From: DTU052 sp050951725
GTDB lineage: Bacteria; Bacillota; Syntrophomonadia; Syntrophomonadales; DTU052
Assembly (NCBI GenBank): GCA_050951725.1
Contig: JBMNJO010000001.1
Coordinates: 1,240,001-1,304,000 of the forward strand
Reading direction: 5' to 3'
Length of the DNA stretch: 64,000 bases
Positions 28,333 through 38,400 of the stretch are shown here, piece by piece (the stretch's first letter is position 1; each line of letters begins with the position of its first letter). Under the pieces are notes generated by a model. That model worked only from the letters and a program-made list of their open reading frames with translations. It was not told the DNA's origin and did not search any database. The translations under genes were made by a program, and so were the position numbers.

Positions 28333-30759
28333 CTATACTGTGAGAGAAATCTCACTTACCCCTCCGGGAACAAAGGTTACTTTCTTCTGAACCTCTTTTC
28401 CATCAACATAGAGGGTAAATTCCTGTCCGTTGGCAATCCCCCCGCTGGAGCCGATTATCATCTTGACGGGTTCTCCATATTTCCCTTCGATCTCCACCGT
28501 AATACGTCCGATTTCCTGGTTTCCCAGTTTGGCGACAATTAGGGTTCCAACCGGAGCGTCTTGTCCACTAATTTTGACACTTCCGTACAGTGCATGGGGA
28601 AGGGTCGGTGGCTGCAGGCCAGACAGTATAATAAACGCAAATCCTTCGCTGACCAGGTTACCCTGCGCTACTGTCACCTGAACCGGGCCGCTCCGCAGAC
28701 CTGCAGGGACATTCACCGTTATCTCGGTAGCAGACCAACTGATAACCTCAGCAGTGTATGACCCGAAGCGGACTACCCCGTTTGTTGTTCCAAAATTGCT
28801 ACCTTCAATGACTACTGTTTCATTGATCGGTGCTTCAGCAGGCCGGATGGCGGTGATAACCGGCCGGGGCACCGTTTGTGCCAGCACGGTAAAAGCAAAC
28901 TCATTACTGGTTAAATCACCCTGTTTGACCGTCACCTGTACGGTTCCTGGAGATAGATCTGGTATTACAGCTGTTATCGTGTTGGCGCTCCAGGTATTTA
29001 TTGTAGCTGGAGCTGAGCCAAAGCTGACTGTACCCTGGTTGGTGCCAAAATGGTTCCCGATGATCGTAACATTTGTACCAGGTTCAGCCGATGAGGGTGT
29101 GATTGAAGTTATTTCCGGGCTTTCGCCTTGTACCGGACCACCGCCGCCTCCGCCGCCTCCGCCTCCGGGTTGAGGTGCTGGCGGAGGAAGCGTTCCTTCT
29201 TCGTGCTTCTTCACGTTTTCATCCGTGGGTGGGTGTCCTAACTTCATTACCTCCATCGCCGCCAGAATCCGCTGCAGAATCGTTTGCTGCTGTTGCTGCT
29301 GGGTGGTAGTGCGGTGGCGTACGCTGCGGTTATTGTCAATCTGCTGGGCGGCGTTGCGCATCCAGGTCGCGATTGCCGACTTAGTCCATTTGGCGATGGT
29401 ATCTTTAGACATTGTCTGGGTGCGGGTTTCTCCTCGGCTGTTTACATGGCCTTCATAACCGGACTTGACGTCGGTCTGTCTGCCGCCGACCTGCAGGAAG
29501 CCGGAACCGTTAGCCAGGTTCATGGACCAGCCCCCGCCGCTGGTTGTAACAATGTTACCGAAGGTACTTCTGGCACCGCACATGCCGACCGGCATGTCAA
29601 AGGTGAGACGGGTCTTGACTTGCTCGTTTTTCTTCCACCAGGGCAGGCTGTTACTGCTGGCGGTTTGAGCCGGCGCGCGGCTGGGTGCGGGGGTCGTCTG
29701 GCGGAAGAAACGATCAGTCGAAGCACGGCTGGGGGGTGTCGTTGAGTTGCTTACCTGACTGCTTTCTTGACGATTGGGATCAGCAGCCAGGGCAAAGTAT
29801 ACCTCGCCTGACTTCATCGCCAGCCTCAGGTCGTCGACTCCCACGCCGGGTTCACCGTTTTGCTTTATGTAACGGTATCCCTGGTTGTTGGTCAGGGTAA
29901 GCTCGGTCTGGGGTTCCATCCTGATCTCGGTTCCGTCGTCAAAGGTTAAGCGGGCAATGCTGTCAGCGGCAGTGGTGACCGAGTCACCCGGTTTCAGGGT
30001 CCCGGACTTGGATACTGTCTGGTATTCCTTCTCGTCAGCCTTCTTGATCCTGACCGTACCCTTCTCCGCTGTGACCTGGCAGGTCAGACTCTGGTCGGAG
30101 AATTCCGGCGCCAGAACCAGCATCATGGCCAGGGCCCTGGCTAGTTCTCCCCGGCTCATGCTCACATCGGGGGCAAACTGTCTATCGGATTTAAGCAAGA
30201 TCATCTTAGCATCCAGGGCGGCTGCGATTTGCGGTGCCGCCCAGTGACCGGCACTCACATCCTGCAGCAGCGGCAGTGCGGTTGGTGGGACCGCGGATTT
30301 GGTCAGACGGAAGATCAGCGAAATCCCTTCCGCCCGTGTCAACGGCTGGTCCGGGCGGTAGGTGCCGTCACCATAGCCGGCCAGGAGTCCGGCTCTGACA
30401 GCCGAACCAATAACTATAGCGGCCCAGTGGCTGGCAGGAACATCCCGAAATCCGCTGGAGGTAATCCCGGCGGTGTCCAGGTTAAGGGATTTGACCATTA
30501 TGGCTGCCGCCTGGGCACGCGTCAGGCTGGAGGCCGGGCGGTAGGTCCCATCAGGAAAGCCGGATATAACTCCGACCTTGGTCACATAAGTGATGTAAGG
30601 CTGATTCGGGTTGTCACTGGTGACATCGGAGAAACCCTGCACTGGAGCGGCGAGGGCCGCCTCTCCCGGAGCAACCACCAGCAACTGCATCATGATGAAA
30701 ACCACAGCCAACAAGGTGGCGATGATCCTGGACCCACGACGATGCCTGTGTACAATCAC
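28333..30759 (-). CDS. SLH-FecR-IPT/TIG surface protein
   Basis: 808 residues. I choose GTG 30759 (AAGGAG 9 nt upstream) over a TTG that touches the ribosome site. A signal peptide (residues 1-38) is followed by three S-layer homology repeats at about 40-95, 100-160 and 165-220 (FPDGTYRPASSLTRAQAA, YGDGTYRPDQPLTRAEG). These bind pyruvylated wall polymer. Then comes a FecR-like domain (about 235-330, GTVRIKK...LKPGDSVTT...FDDGTEIRM), a Ser/Thr-rich linker, a Gln-rich stretch, a Pro/Gly linker with ten glycines, two IPT/TIG immunoglobulin-like domains (about 545-630 and 635-718) and a beta-rich C-terminus. A wall-anchored structural or adhesive protein is likely. Confidence 0.9.
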   Translation of the reverse strand: MIVHRHRRGSRIIATLLAVVFIMMQLLVVAPGEAALAAPVQGFSDVTSDNPNQPYITYVTKVGVISGFPDGTYRPASSLTRAQAAAIMVKSLNLDTAGITSSGFRDVPASHWAAIVIGSAVRAGLLAGYGDGTYRPDQPLTRAEGISLIFRLTKSAVPPTALPLLQDVSAGHWAAPQIAAALDAKMILLKSDRQFAPDVSMSRGELARALAMMLVLAPEFSDQSLTCQVTAEKGTVRIKKADEKEYQTVSKSGTLKPGDSVTTAADSIARLTFDDGTEIRMEPQTELTLTNNQGYRYIKQNGEPGVGVDDLRLAMKSGEVYFALAADPNRQESSQVSNSTTPPSRASTDRFFRQTTPAPSRAPAQTASSNSLPWWKKNEQVKTRLTFDMPVGMCGARSTFGNIVTTSGGGWSMNLANGSGFLQVGGRQTDVKSGYEGHVNSRGETRTQTMSKDTIAKWTKSAIATWMRNAAQQIDNNRSVRHRTTTQQQQQQTILQRILAAMEVMKLGHPPTDENVKKHEEGTLPPPAPQPGGGGGGGGGGPVQGESPEITSITPSSAEPGTNVTIIGNHFGTNQGTVSFGSAPATINTWSANTITAVIPDLSPGTVQVTVKQGDLTSNEFAFTVLAQTVPRPVITAIRPAEAPINETVVIEGSNFGTTNGVVRFGSYTAEVISWSATEITVNVPAGLRSGPVQVTVAQGNLVSEGFAFIILSGLQPPTLPHALYGSVKISGQDAPVGTLIVAKLGNQEIGRITVEIEGKYGEPVKMIIGSSGGIANGQEFTLYVDGKEVQKKVTFVPGGVSEISLTV
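29144..29177 (-). repeat. Polyglycine-coding low-complexity tract
   Basis: A run of glycine codons (CCG/CCT triplets on the plus strand) encodes ten consecutive Gly within the linker before the IPT domains. Such tracts can change length by slippage in steps of three. Confidence 0.75.
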
Positions 30760-30940
30760 AACTCTCAACTCCTTTTCTTATTGATTACGATGGTTATCTC
30801 AGGTTGTCTCATCATGGCACTTCTACATTACCGATCACCACCATTCCCGAACCTATTCAGTTCATGACATTCTGCCGGATTAGATAACCACCAGCAGTCA
30901 AGAGTGCCCTTAAGAGGTTTCGAATCCCAGCCAGATGATT

Positions 30941-31116
30941 CGGCCGCAACAAGGATTTTTCACAACAACGGATTTATCTGCGTAAGAGACTTTTGGAAGC
31001 AGGAATGATCGAGGAAGGTATAAGGCATGGCTGGGTACAACCCTCATTGAGGAACCCGCGCCGTTATTTAGTCAGGCAAAGCCTTAACAATGAAACTGGT
31101 GCGAGGTTAAAATATG
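30941..31116 (+). pseudogene. Possible gene remnant, unidentified
   Basis: An open frame without start encodes a basic peptide including QQRIYLRKRLLEAGMIEEG and SLRNPRRYLVRQSLNNETG, then stops. The composition looks like the C-terminal end of a real DNA-binding or mobile-element protein, but I do not recognise the family, and no ribosome site or upstream part is present. Confidence 0.3.
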
Positions 31117-31339
31117 TATGATGAGGTCTTCTTTTTGCTGGATAGATCGTCAGGTCGTGAAAACCACACTAAATGCTGTAATAGCGATCTTATTCCTCTG
31201 GTCCTGAAGAGTTTGAGGTCCACAAAAGAACCGAACCGCTGCCCCGGCCAGCATAAGAAGCCTTACTTCCTTATTACAGTCCTCGAACTCCCAGAAATCG
31301 AATCCAAATATCAGCGACAACATTATGGGATATTTTTAG

Positions 31340-31374
31340 GAATTCTTTTCTTACACGGGATAATCCTTCCTCGC
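31340..31374 (-). promoter_or_regulatory. Conserved 35-nt upstream element, SLH copy
   Basis: Plus-strand ends GAATTCTTTTCTTAC and AATCCTTCCTCGC. It lies about 580 nt upstream of the SLH gene, farther than in the other cases. Confidence 0.5.
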
Positions 31375-31677
31375 TATTTCGAGATATTTTTTATATTCAT
31401 TAACTATTTTAACAACATGAAACATCATGGATCCCGCCCAGAAATACAGTGGAGCGCTGTTTCCGGAGTAAATCAGCAACTTGCTGCTTGGAACACCTTG
31501 TGAGTATTCGCCTGGCCTTTTGTCGGTTTAAGTGGCTTCCTTGCGGAAGATGACGAGAAAGTAGTCGAATAACACTGTCGACTTCATAGATCAGGTTTCA
31601 GATTGGACTGGGATGACAGCGGTTTACACACGACGGGCTGTTTCCTGGAGGCAACCAACTGCTGAAATAAAAGAAGG

Positions 31678-31704
31678 TGAAGCGCCCGGGGCCCGGGCGC
31701 TTCA
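31678..31704 (-). terminator. Terminator of exported-protein paralogue 2
   Basis: A 13-bp palindrome (TGAAGCGCCCGGG / CCCGGGCGCTTCA). It lies 61 nt after the stop of the gene at 31765. Confidence 0.7.
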
Positions 31705-31764
31705 GTCGGTATTATACAACTACTAATAGCCTGCTACACCTTGGGTTCGACTCTGATGATAATC

Positions 31765-34362
31765 TTAACGGATTCCACCCCAATCAAACATTGACCACAG
31801 GTGCTGCACCGGAGTATAACTGAACCCCGCCAATTCCGACTCGTAGCCCATATACATCCAAAGACCGCTACCGGCCAGTACATGTGGGATATCCTCGTCA
31901 TCCATATACCACTCATCATCTGGTACAAAATTCCAGGGCCTGGAATTATAAATTCCGAGCGCCGGGCTCACAATCTGCAAGCAATTACTGTATACACTTT
32001 TAATGAAGCGGTCGACCGGCATACTAACAATCATCTGGTCTTCCTTATATGAGATATCAAGAGCTGGACCAACCAGGTTCCATCCGGGTTCCAGTATTGA
32101 CGCATAGGGGCCAGTCGGGGTTGAGGCAGCATAACACGTCACTCCAGCCAGGTTGGTAGCCTTGATCTTGACGTATATGGCCTTCATGGGCTCAAACAGG
32201 AAGACCGGATCGGCATCGTAGTCCGGTGTAGATCCCTGCTGAACTACCCATAAGCCACTTTTGGAACCATTGCCATCCGGAATCCGGTAAATCTGGTGCC
32301 AGGTCTTGAGGACAGGGTCAAAGCTGTAGGCAATTTCCACCGTTTCCTGGGTAAAGGGTATATCCAATAATTTCCCATTATCGGCAAGGACCAAATCGGT
32401 AATGAACTGATCAAAGCGGGCTCTTTCCAAAGCCACCGGAGTCGAGACCACATTCCAGCCAGGGCTCAGAGGTCTCATCCAGTGCGGGAAGAGTTTAACC
32501 CTCGTTATCGCAGGTCGCCAGGCCACTGATTCCCCTTCCCGGAGGGCTGCAGCCAAGAGCCGGTCGTCGACCAGGGGGTTCGTAGATGGCTGGGGTCTCA
32601 AGTAATACAGACCGATGCCAGTGTATCCCTTGGGGATGGTGATTTCCATATTGCTGACGGGCACACTCCCCGAGCTCGCAGTCATGCAGAATCCACCTTC
32701 ATCGCCCTGCAGGGCAACCTTCAAATCCTCTGCTCCGTTCCAAGTGGTAGGCCGTCCCCACCGGTCAATAACGGCCACGATGCATGGTGTCAGCAGGTCG
32801 TTCCAGGCCCAGGCCTCATTAACCCGCCACCCTTCATGGGTTTCATATAGACTGTCAAGTGGGTTAAAACGGTCCAATACATAAAAAGCCAGCCCCGACG
32901 GCGGGCTTTCAACCACAATGTCAAATTCAGCCTCGATCATGTCCTGACTGCGAAAAGATACCGTTTTTTCTACCGGTTCCTGGATGTCTTCGGCAATATA
33001 TGAAAGGTATATTGAAGTCCATAGCTCACCAGGACTAAGATCGATATCCCCAATCGGGTTCCAGTATTCGTCATAGAATTCAACCTCCTCAGGGATGAGG
33101 ATGACTTTTATCACCCGCTCAGTGTTGGCCGCGGTTGGGTTGCCATACAAATCCAGCAGGCCGATAGAAACCTCATATCCGGAATTTGGTTTTATGTAAT
33201 ATCTATCGGGATCCTGACTCCCTACATCGCCTGGTCCTATCATACCCGGCAGTTCTATACCCCAATTATCGGTTCCATCGGGAGTGCGAATCTTATTACC
33301 ATCATACAAATCCGCCTCATGCAGCTTAGCAACTATTTCTGTCGGCTCACCAGGAGCTACCCTTAGCGGCAGGTACGTCCAATACCAGTCACCCTCAATG
33401 CCAAAAGCGACCTCGACTTCTTCGTCATCGTAAAAACACCAATCCCGATCGCCATCGACGCTATACCCTTCGATAAAACCAGTGGCTTGTGTGCTGAGGT
33501 ACCAGATGGATACGCTGTCCTCTCCCTGAGGGATAAACGGCCGGTTGCCCTCATGTATGGGTTCTGCTTGTGAATTCTCGGCTGGGTTCTCCATATAGAA
33601 GTTGGGAGCAAAACCCGGTTGCTGAACGCCACCCCTTTCCTCAGAGATAATTAAATACGTGTTTGTTGAAGCTTTGCACGGCTTACCATCCTGATCCAGC
33701 AGTTGTATCTTTAACTCCTGCACCTCACCCGCAGTCAGGTCAAGATAGTAGTCATCGGGCAAGGGTGATCCATCACCGTAGGTCACGTACAGGTCTACTC
33801 CCGTCCTGGTGATGGTGAGTGGACTGCTGATGCTGGTGAATGTTGCCTGTTCAGGATCATTTATTCCCAGTTCCCAGTACCATTCCCGCTCTGCTACCAG
33901 GGGATTAACGACGTTATTCAGTTCGATAGTTACGCCAGCCCCAGGGCCAGCCTCAAACTCATCCTCGATGGTAAACGACAATCCAGTTCCATACGGGGGT
34001 TCACCGGGCAGGTCGTATGGTTGGCAGACAGTGGTGCTTGAATACACCGCATCTGCTATGGTTGCTGTCGTACCTGCAAAATTGTAGGAACCCGGTGATG
34101 CGTAGTCGTCAGCTTCAATGTAGCATGTTCGCAGGTACACCGTGTCTTCTGTTTTCAAGGACTGCCCATCCTGGAGTTGGAACTCCAAGGTATAGCTGGT
34201 TGTGGCACCGACCCCAGTGCTGGCAGCCGTCACCCTAACAGGGGCATAGGGTGTCGCCTCCGCAACTGGAATCGAGCCGATAAATGCCGGTATCACCAGC
34301 AATACCGCCAAGGCCAGAGCCATTCCCCATGAGAATCTGCTCCTCCTCACTTCCCGTCTCAC
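31765..34362 (-). CDS. Large exported protein, paralogue 2 (intact)
   Basis: 865 residues from GTG 34362 (GAAGGGG 8 nt upstream). A basic N-terminus and hydrophobic segment (SWGMALALAVLLVIPAFIG) end at a likely signal-peptidase site after VAEA. The mature part is acidic, rich in Tyr, Trp and Pro and probably all-beta. It includes repeated phrases: SPGWNVVSTPVALERARFDQ, PGWNLVGPALDIS, and two WxxIY/W-rich segments; these resemble repeat units in other clostridial exported proteins whose function is unknown. It ends LAGFSYTPVQHLW. No sortase motif or SLH domain, so it is secreted or held by other surface proteins such as the neighbouring SLH protein. Full-length counterpart of the broken gene at 23219. 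Confidence 0.82.
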   Translation of the reverse strand: MRREVRRSRFSWGMALALAVLLVIPAFIGSIPVAEATPYAPVRVTAASTGVGATTSYTLEFQLQDGQSLKTEDTVYLRTCYIEADDYASPGSYNFAGTTATIADAVYSSTTVCQPYDLPGEPPYGTGLSFTIEDEFEAGPGAGVTIELNNVVNPLVAEREWYWELGINDPEQATFTSISSPLTITRTGVDLYVTYGDGSPLPDDYYLDLTAGEVQELKIQLLDQDGKPCKASTNTYLIISEERGGVQQPGFAPNFYMENPAENSQAEPIHEGNRPFIPQGEDSVSIWYLSTQATGFIEGYSVDGDRDWCFYDDEEVEVAFGIEGDWYWTYLPLRVAPGEPTEIVAKLHEADLYDGNKIRTPDGTDNWGIELPGMIGPGDVGSQDPDRYYIKPNSGYEVSIGLLDLYGNPTAANTERVIKVILIPEEVEFYDEYWNPIGDIDLSPGELWTSIYLSYIAEDIQEPVEKTVSFRSQDMIEAEFDIVVESPPSGLAFYVLDRFNPLDSLYETHEGWRVNEAWAWNDLLTPCIVAVIDRWGRPTTWNGAEDLKVALQGDEGGFCMTASSGSVPVSNMEITIPKGYTGIGLYYLRPQPSTNPLVDDRLLAAALREGESVAWRPAITRVKLFPHWMRPLSPGWNVVSTPVALERARFDQFITDLVLADNGKLLDIPFTQETVEIAYSFDPVLKTWHQIYRIPDGNGSKSGLWVVQQGSTPDYDADPVFLFEPMKAIYVKIKATNLAGVTCYAASTPTGPYASILEPGWNLVGPALDISYKEDQMIVSMPVDRFIKSVYSNCLQIVSPALGIYNSRPWNFVPDDEWYMDDEDIPHVLAGSGLWMYMGYESELAGFSYTPVQHLWSMFDWGGIR

Positions 34363-34677
34363 AATACCATCCCCTTCTATTTAGATTCTTCGGTTATCGT
34401 TTAATGGGGCGACCGCAATACTATAGACAACTGAAGCAGCACCAGAATGCCCGCGCCAAAAGCCTTTTTCTCTCAGGCATCCTGGACTCCTTAATCTTCA
34501 TTTTCTTGACAATTAATAGCAAATGTTAAGGAATTCTTTGCTTGTCGGGGATATTCCTTCCTAACGGTAAGAATTATTTTCGGACCAAGTTCCACTCGCT
34601 ATAATAACGAAAGCCGGGATGAGTCCCGGCTTGAATAGTGGCATAAAATTGCGAAAAACCCGTACGCTCAGAGAGCT
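34363..34677. other. Leader region of exported-protein paralogue 2
   Basis: 315 bases. It contains the 35-nt element at 34531-34565. Closer to the gene (about 34460-34484 on the minus strand) is an AAGGAG followed by ATG that would open a short leader peptide; its reality is uncertain. Confidence 0.4.
34531..34565 (-). promoter_or_regulatory. Conserved 35-nt upstream element, paralogue 2 copy
   Basis: About 168 nt upstream of the start at 34362. Plus-strand ends GAATTCTTTGCTTGT and ATTCCTTCCTAAC. It matches the 31340 copy at 27 of 35 positions. Confidence 0.55.
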
Positions 34678-35280
34678 CTATTCCCTGGACCTAACAATGC
34701 TTTGTAACAGCAGTTCAATGTATTCGTTACTCAGCTCGGGATTGTCCAGCTCCAGACCGGTGATTTCCTGGATGCGTTCCCCCATGAGAATGGGGAAGGA
34801 GAGAGAGCTTAAAAGCTGCAGGCTTCGCATGTAGTGCACCGTCCGGCTTTCTTCCGGTCTGATCTGGGCGATAGTTCCGCTTATCAGTACGATGCCCTCA
34901 TTCTTGAGATACTCCTGATATTCAATCTTAACCGAATTCTTGTGAAGACTCTGGCTGATGAAGTTTCTTATGATGTCGGGATACTCGAGGATCACCCGGG
35001 AGTACTGCCGCACAAAACACGCCAGCCGGGCTTCCGGATCAAGATCGTCCGCTCTGAGACAGCGGAAGGTTTCCTCCAACAGAAGGGTTACCATATTGAG
35101 CGCCTCGTTGATAACAGCATCCTTGGAACCGAAGTGATAGTTGACCGCCGCCACGTTCACTCCGGCCATCGCCGCTATCTTGCGGATGGTCACATTTTGA
35201 AAACCTTCCCCGCTGATTATATCGAGGGTAGCCTTTATTATCCGGTCCTTGGTTGTTCGGCTGGTACTGCTCCTCTTCAT
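34678..35280 (-). CDS. TetR/AcrR-family transcriptional regulator
   Basis: 200 residues from ATG 35280 (GAGGT 4-5 nt upstream; GTG 35286 is the alternative). The N-terminal helix-turn-helix is typical: TKDRIIKATLDIISGEGF, then TIRKIAAMAGVNVAAVNYHFGSKDAVI. The C-terminal ligand domain is unclassified. It is divergent from the CoA-dehydratase-type activase gene, with overlapping promoters and a short palindrome between them, so it probably controls that gene and itself. In fatty-acid oxidisers such regulators often respond to acyl-CoA, which is inference. Confidence 0.92.
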   Translation of the reverse strand: MKRSSTSRTTKDRIIKATLDIISGEGFQNVTIRKIAAMAGVNVAAVNYHFGSKDAVINEALNMVTLLLEETFRCLRADDLDPEARLACFVRQYSRVILEYPDIIRNFISQSLHKNSVKIEYQEYLKNEGIVLISGTIAQIRPEESRTVHYMRSLQLLSSLSFPILMGERIQEITGLELDNPELSNEYIELLLQSIVRSRE

Positions 35281-35313
35281 TGGCACCTCAATTTTTGAAC
35301 ATCAATTAATCAT

Positions 35314-35341
35314 CATATAGTATAGAATAATTATAAGTCAA
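35314..35341 (-). promoter_or_regulatory. Candidate promoter of the TetR gene
   Basis: TTGACT (35341-35336) and TATATG (35319-35314) are 16 nt apart. The -35 box overlaps that of the divergent activase promoter through the palindrome GTCAAATTGAC. Confidence 0.5.
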
Positions 35342-35342
35342 A

Positions 35343-35372
35343 TTGACAAGACAATTGAGTATGAAATACGAT
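35343..35372 (+). promoter_or_regulatory. Candidate promoter of the activase gene
   Basis: Perfect TTGACA with TACGAT 18 nt downstream, about 70 nt before the TTG start. The palindrome GTCAAATTGAC (35337-35347) covers both divergent -35 boxes and is a plausible TetR operator. Confidence 0.55.
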
Positions 35373-35441
35373 AACATTATACGTCATCTAAACACTGTTT
35401 GAAACATTGCTTGAGATTTTTGCCAGCGGGAGAGGATTAAT

Positions 35442-38400
35442 TTGACGCTGACTCATAGGAAGGGACTCCTGCATCTAGGCCTGGATGTAGGATCAACCAC
35501 CATCAAGCTGGTGTTGTTGGACAGCGAAGGCCGACCTATTTATCAGGATTACAGACGGCATCATGCCGATATAAGAAGCACCCTGAAAACAATTCTTCAT
35601 GAGGCTTTTGAATATACCGGAAACCAGCCGCTGACCGCCATGGTAACCGGGTCAGCCGGTTTATCTGTTTCACAGTTGTTGAGCATTAATTTCATCCAGG
35701 AGGTCATTGCCTGCGGTCAAGCGATTGAGACCTGCATCCCGCACACGGATGTGGCGATTGAACTGGGTGGCGAGGATGCCAAGATCACCTATTTCACGGG
35801 TGGCGTCGACCAGCGGATGAACGGAATCTGTGCCGGGGGAACCGGTGCATTCATTGACCAGATGGCGGCCCTCTTGCAGACTGATGCGGCCGGTTTGAAT
35901 GAACTTGCTTCCCGTTACCGGATAATCTACCCGATAGCGGCCCGCTGCGGGGTGTTCGCCAAAAGTGACATCCAGCCCCTGCTGAACGAAGGGGCGGCCA
36001 AGGAAGATATTGCGGCCTCCGTTTTTCAGTCGGTAGTTAATCAGACCATCAGCGGCCTGGCCTGCGGCAAACCGATCCGCGGACGGGTGGCTTTCCTGGG
36101 AGGTCCGCTTCATTATCTGCCGGAACTGCGCAAGAGGTTCCGCGAGACCCTAAAACTTACGGACGAGACGGCCATTACCCCCGAGAACGGGCACTATTTT
36201 GTGGCACTGGGTGCGGCATTGGCCTCCCGCAGCCTTCCTGCAACCAGTTTTATGAACATTATCAACAGCCTGCCTTCTCTGGACCAGGAACTGGAACCGG
36301 AGGTACAGAGGCTCACGCCCCTCTTTTCCAGCCTGGAAGAGCTTCAGGAATTCAGGGCCCGGCACGAAGCACACCAGGTTATGCGGGACGAGCTTGAATC
36401 CTATGAGGGCCCCTGTTTCCTGGGCATTGATGCCGGTTCCACTACCACCAAGGCCACCCTGATCGATCAGGAGGGACGGCTGCTCTATTCCTTTTATGAC
36501 AGCAACCACGGCAGTCCCATCCAATCAGCGGTCAGGATCCTTAAGGACCTTTACTCGCGGATACCGGAGGGGGCGTTTATTGTCAACTCTGCGGTTACCG
36601 GCTACGGGGAGGGCCTGATCAAAGCCGGACTGCAGGTGGACCTGGGCGAGATAGAAACTATCGCCCACTTTACCGCCGCAGAATACTTCTATCCGGGGGT
36701 TGATTTTATCCTGGATATTGGCGGTCAGGACATGAAGTGCCTGAAGGTCAAGGACGGGGTTATCGACAGTATTATGCTCAATGAGGCCTGTTCCTCGGGC
36801 TGCGGCTCTTTTATCGAGACCTTTGCCCACTCCCTGAACCTCACAGTCGCTGAGTTTGCCGACCGGGCTTTATCGGCAGAATCACCGGTGGATCTGGGTT
36901 CCCGGTGTACCGTTTTTATGAACTCCCGGGTCAAACAGGCCCAGAAGGAAGGCGCCACCGTGGGCGATATCTCAGCGGGGCTTTCCTACTCGGTTATCAA
37001 GAATGCCCTCTTTAAGGTGATCAAGATCCGTGACCCGCAGGACCTGGGGGAGAAGATGGTGGTCCAGGGGGGCACCTTCTACAACGATGCGGTACTGCGC
37101 TCATTCGAGCTTATCACCGGCAAGGAAGCAATCCGGCCGGATATCGCCGGGCTGATGGGCGCATTTGGCGCGGCTCTGATCGCCCGCCACAAGTACCAGC
37201 CCGGATATCAGAGTACCCTTATATCTGCGGCGGAGCTTACGGATTTCAGCTTCAAATCCACCACCCGGAGATGCGGTGGGTGTACCAACAACTGCCTCCT
37301 GACCGTAAACCGATTTCAGGATGGACGCCGATTCATCTCCGGAAACCGCTGTGAGAAACCTCTGGGCCAGGAGACAGAGAAAAACAACCTGCCCAATCTC
37401 TATGCTTACAAGTTCCAGCGCTTGTTTGATTATGAACCTCTGCCACCGGGTAAAGCCTACCGGGGGGTTATCGGAATTCCCCGGGTATTAAATATGTACG
37501 AAAACTACCCGTTCTGGTTCACCTTCTTTACCCGGCTGGGATTCAGGGTGGTGCTCTCTCCTCCGTCATCCAAAGCCATTTACGACCTGGGGAGTGAAAC
37601 CATACCCTCGGAATCCGCCTGCTACCCCGCCAAGCTGGTGCACGGGCACATTGCCTGGCTGATAGCGCATGGTATAAAGACCATTTTCTACCCCTGTATA
37701 ACCTACGAGAAAAAGGAACAGGCGGAAGCCAGCAACCAGTTCAACTGCCCGATGGTTATATCCTATCCCGAGGTGGCTGAAAGCAACATGGACATGGTCC
37801 GGGAGAACCAGGTTACCTTTCTGAACCCGTTTCTGCCCTATTACCACCAATCCCGTCTGGTCCAGCGGCTGTATGAGGAATTGAAGGTATTGAACCTGGG
37901 CAAGGGCGAGATTAAAAAGGCTGTGCAGGCTGCCTGGCAGGAGGACGAGCGTTTTAAAAACGATATACGCCGCCAAGGAGAACTGGTCTTGGAGTACCTG
38001 CGGACCAATCATAAGAAGGGTGTGGTCCTGGCTGGTCGGCCCTACCATGTGGACCCCGGGATCAACCACGGTATCCCTGAGGTGTTTACCATGAGCGGAA
38101 TGGCGGTCCTGACCGAGGATTCGGTGGCTCACCTGGGGAAGGTAGAAAGACCGCTCAGGGTGGTTGACCAATGGGCATACCACTCCCGGCTTTATGCGGC
38201 GGCCCATCTGGTGGCAGGCAACCCTGATCTGGAATTGGTGCAACTCAACTCTTTTGGCTGCGGCCTTGACGCCATCACTACTGATCAGGTTCAGGAGATC
38301 CTGAATCGTCACAACCGCCTGTACACGGTGCTGAAGATTGATGAGGTCAGCAATCTGGGGGCCGCCCGGATCAGGATCCGTTCCCTGGCAGCGGCCATCC

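Larger units (their letters stand above)
30760..31677. other. Long intergenic space with decayed material
   Basis: 918 bases upstream of the SLH gene. It contains a possible coding remnant on the plus strand (30941-31116), a copy of the 35-nt element (31340-31374), and otherwise AT-rich sequence. A plus-strand frame at 31114-31503 lacks protein character. Confidence 0.45.

Noticed and set aside
31114..31503. Plus-strand gene of 129 residues
   Set aside because: Composition is not protein-like, there is no ribosome site, and it runs across the conserved 35-nt element.
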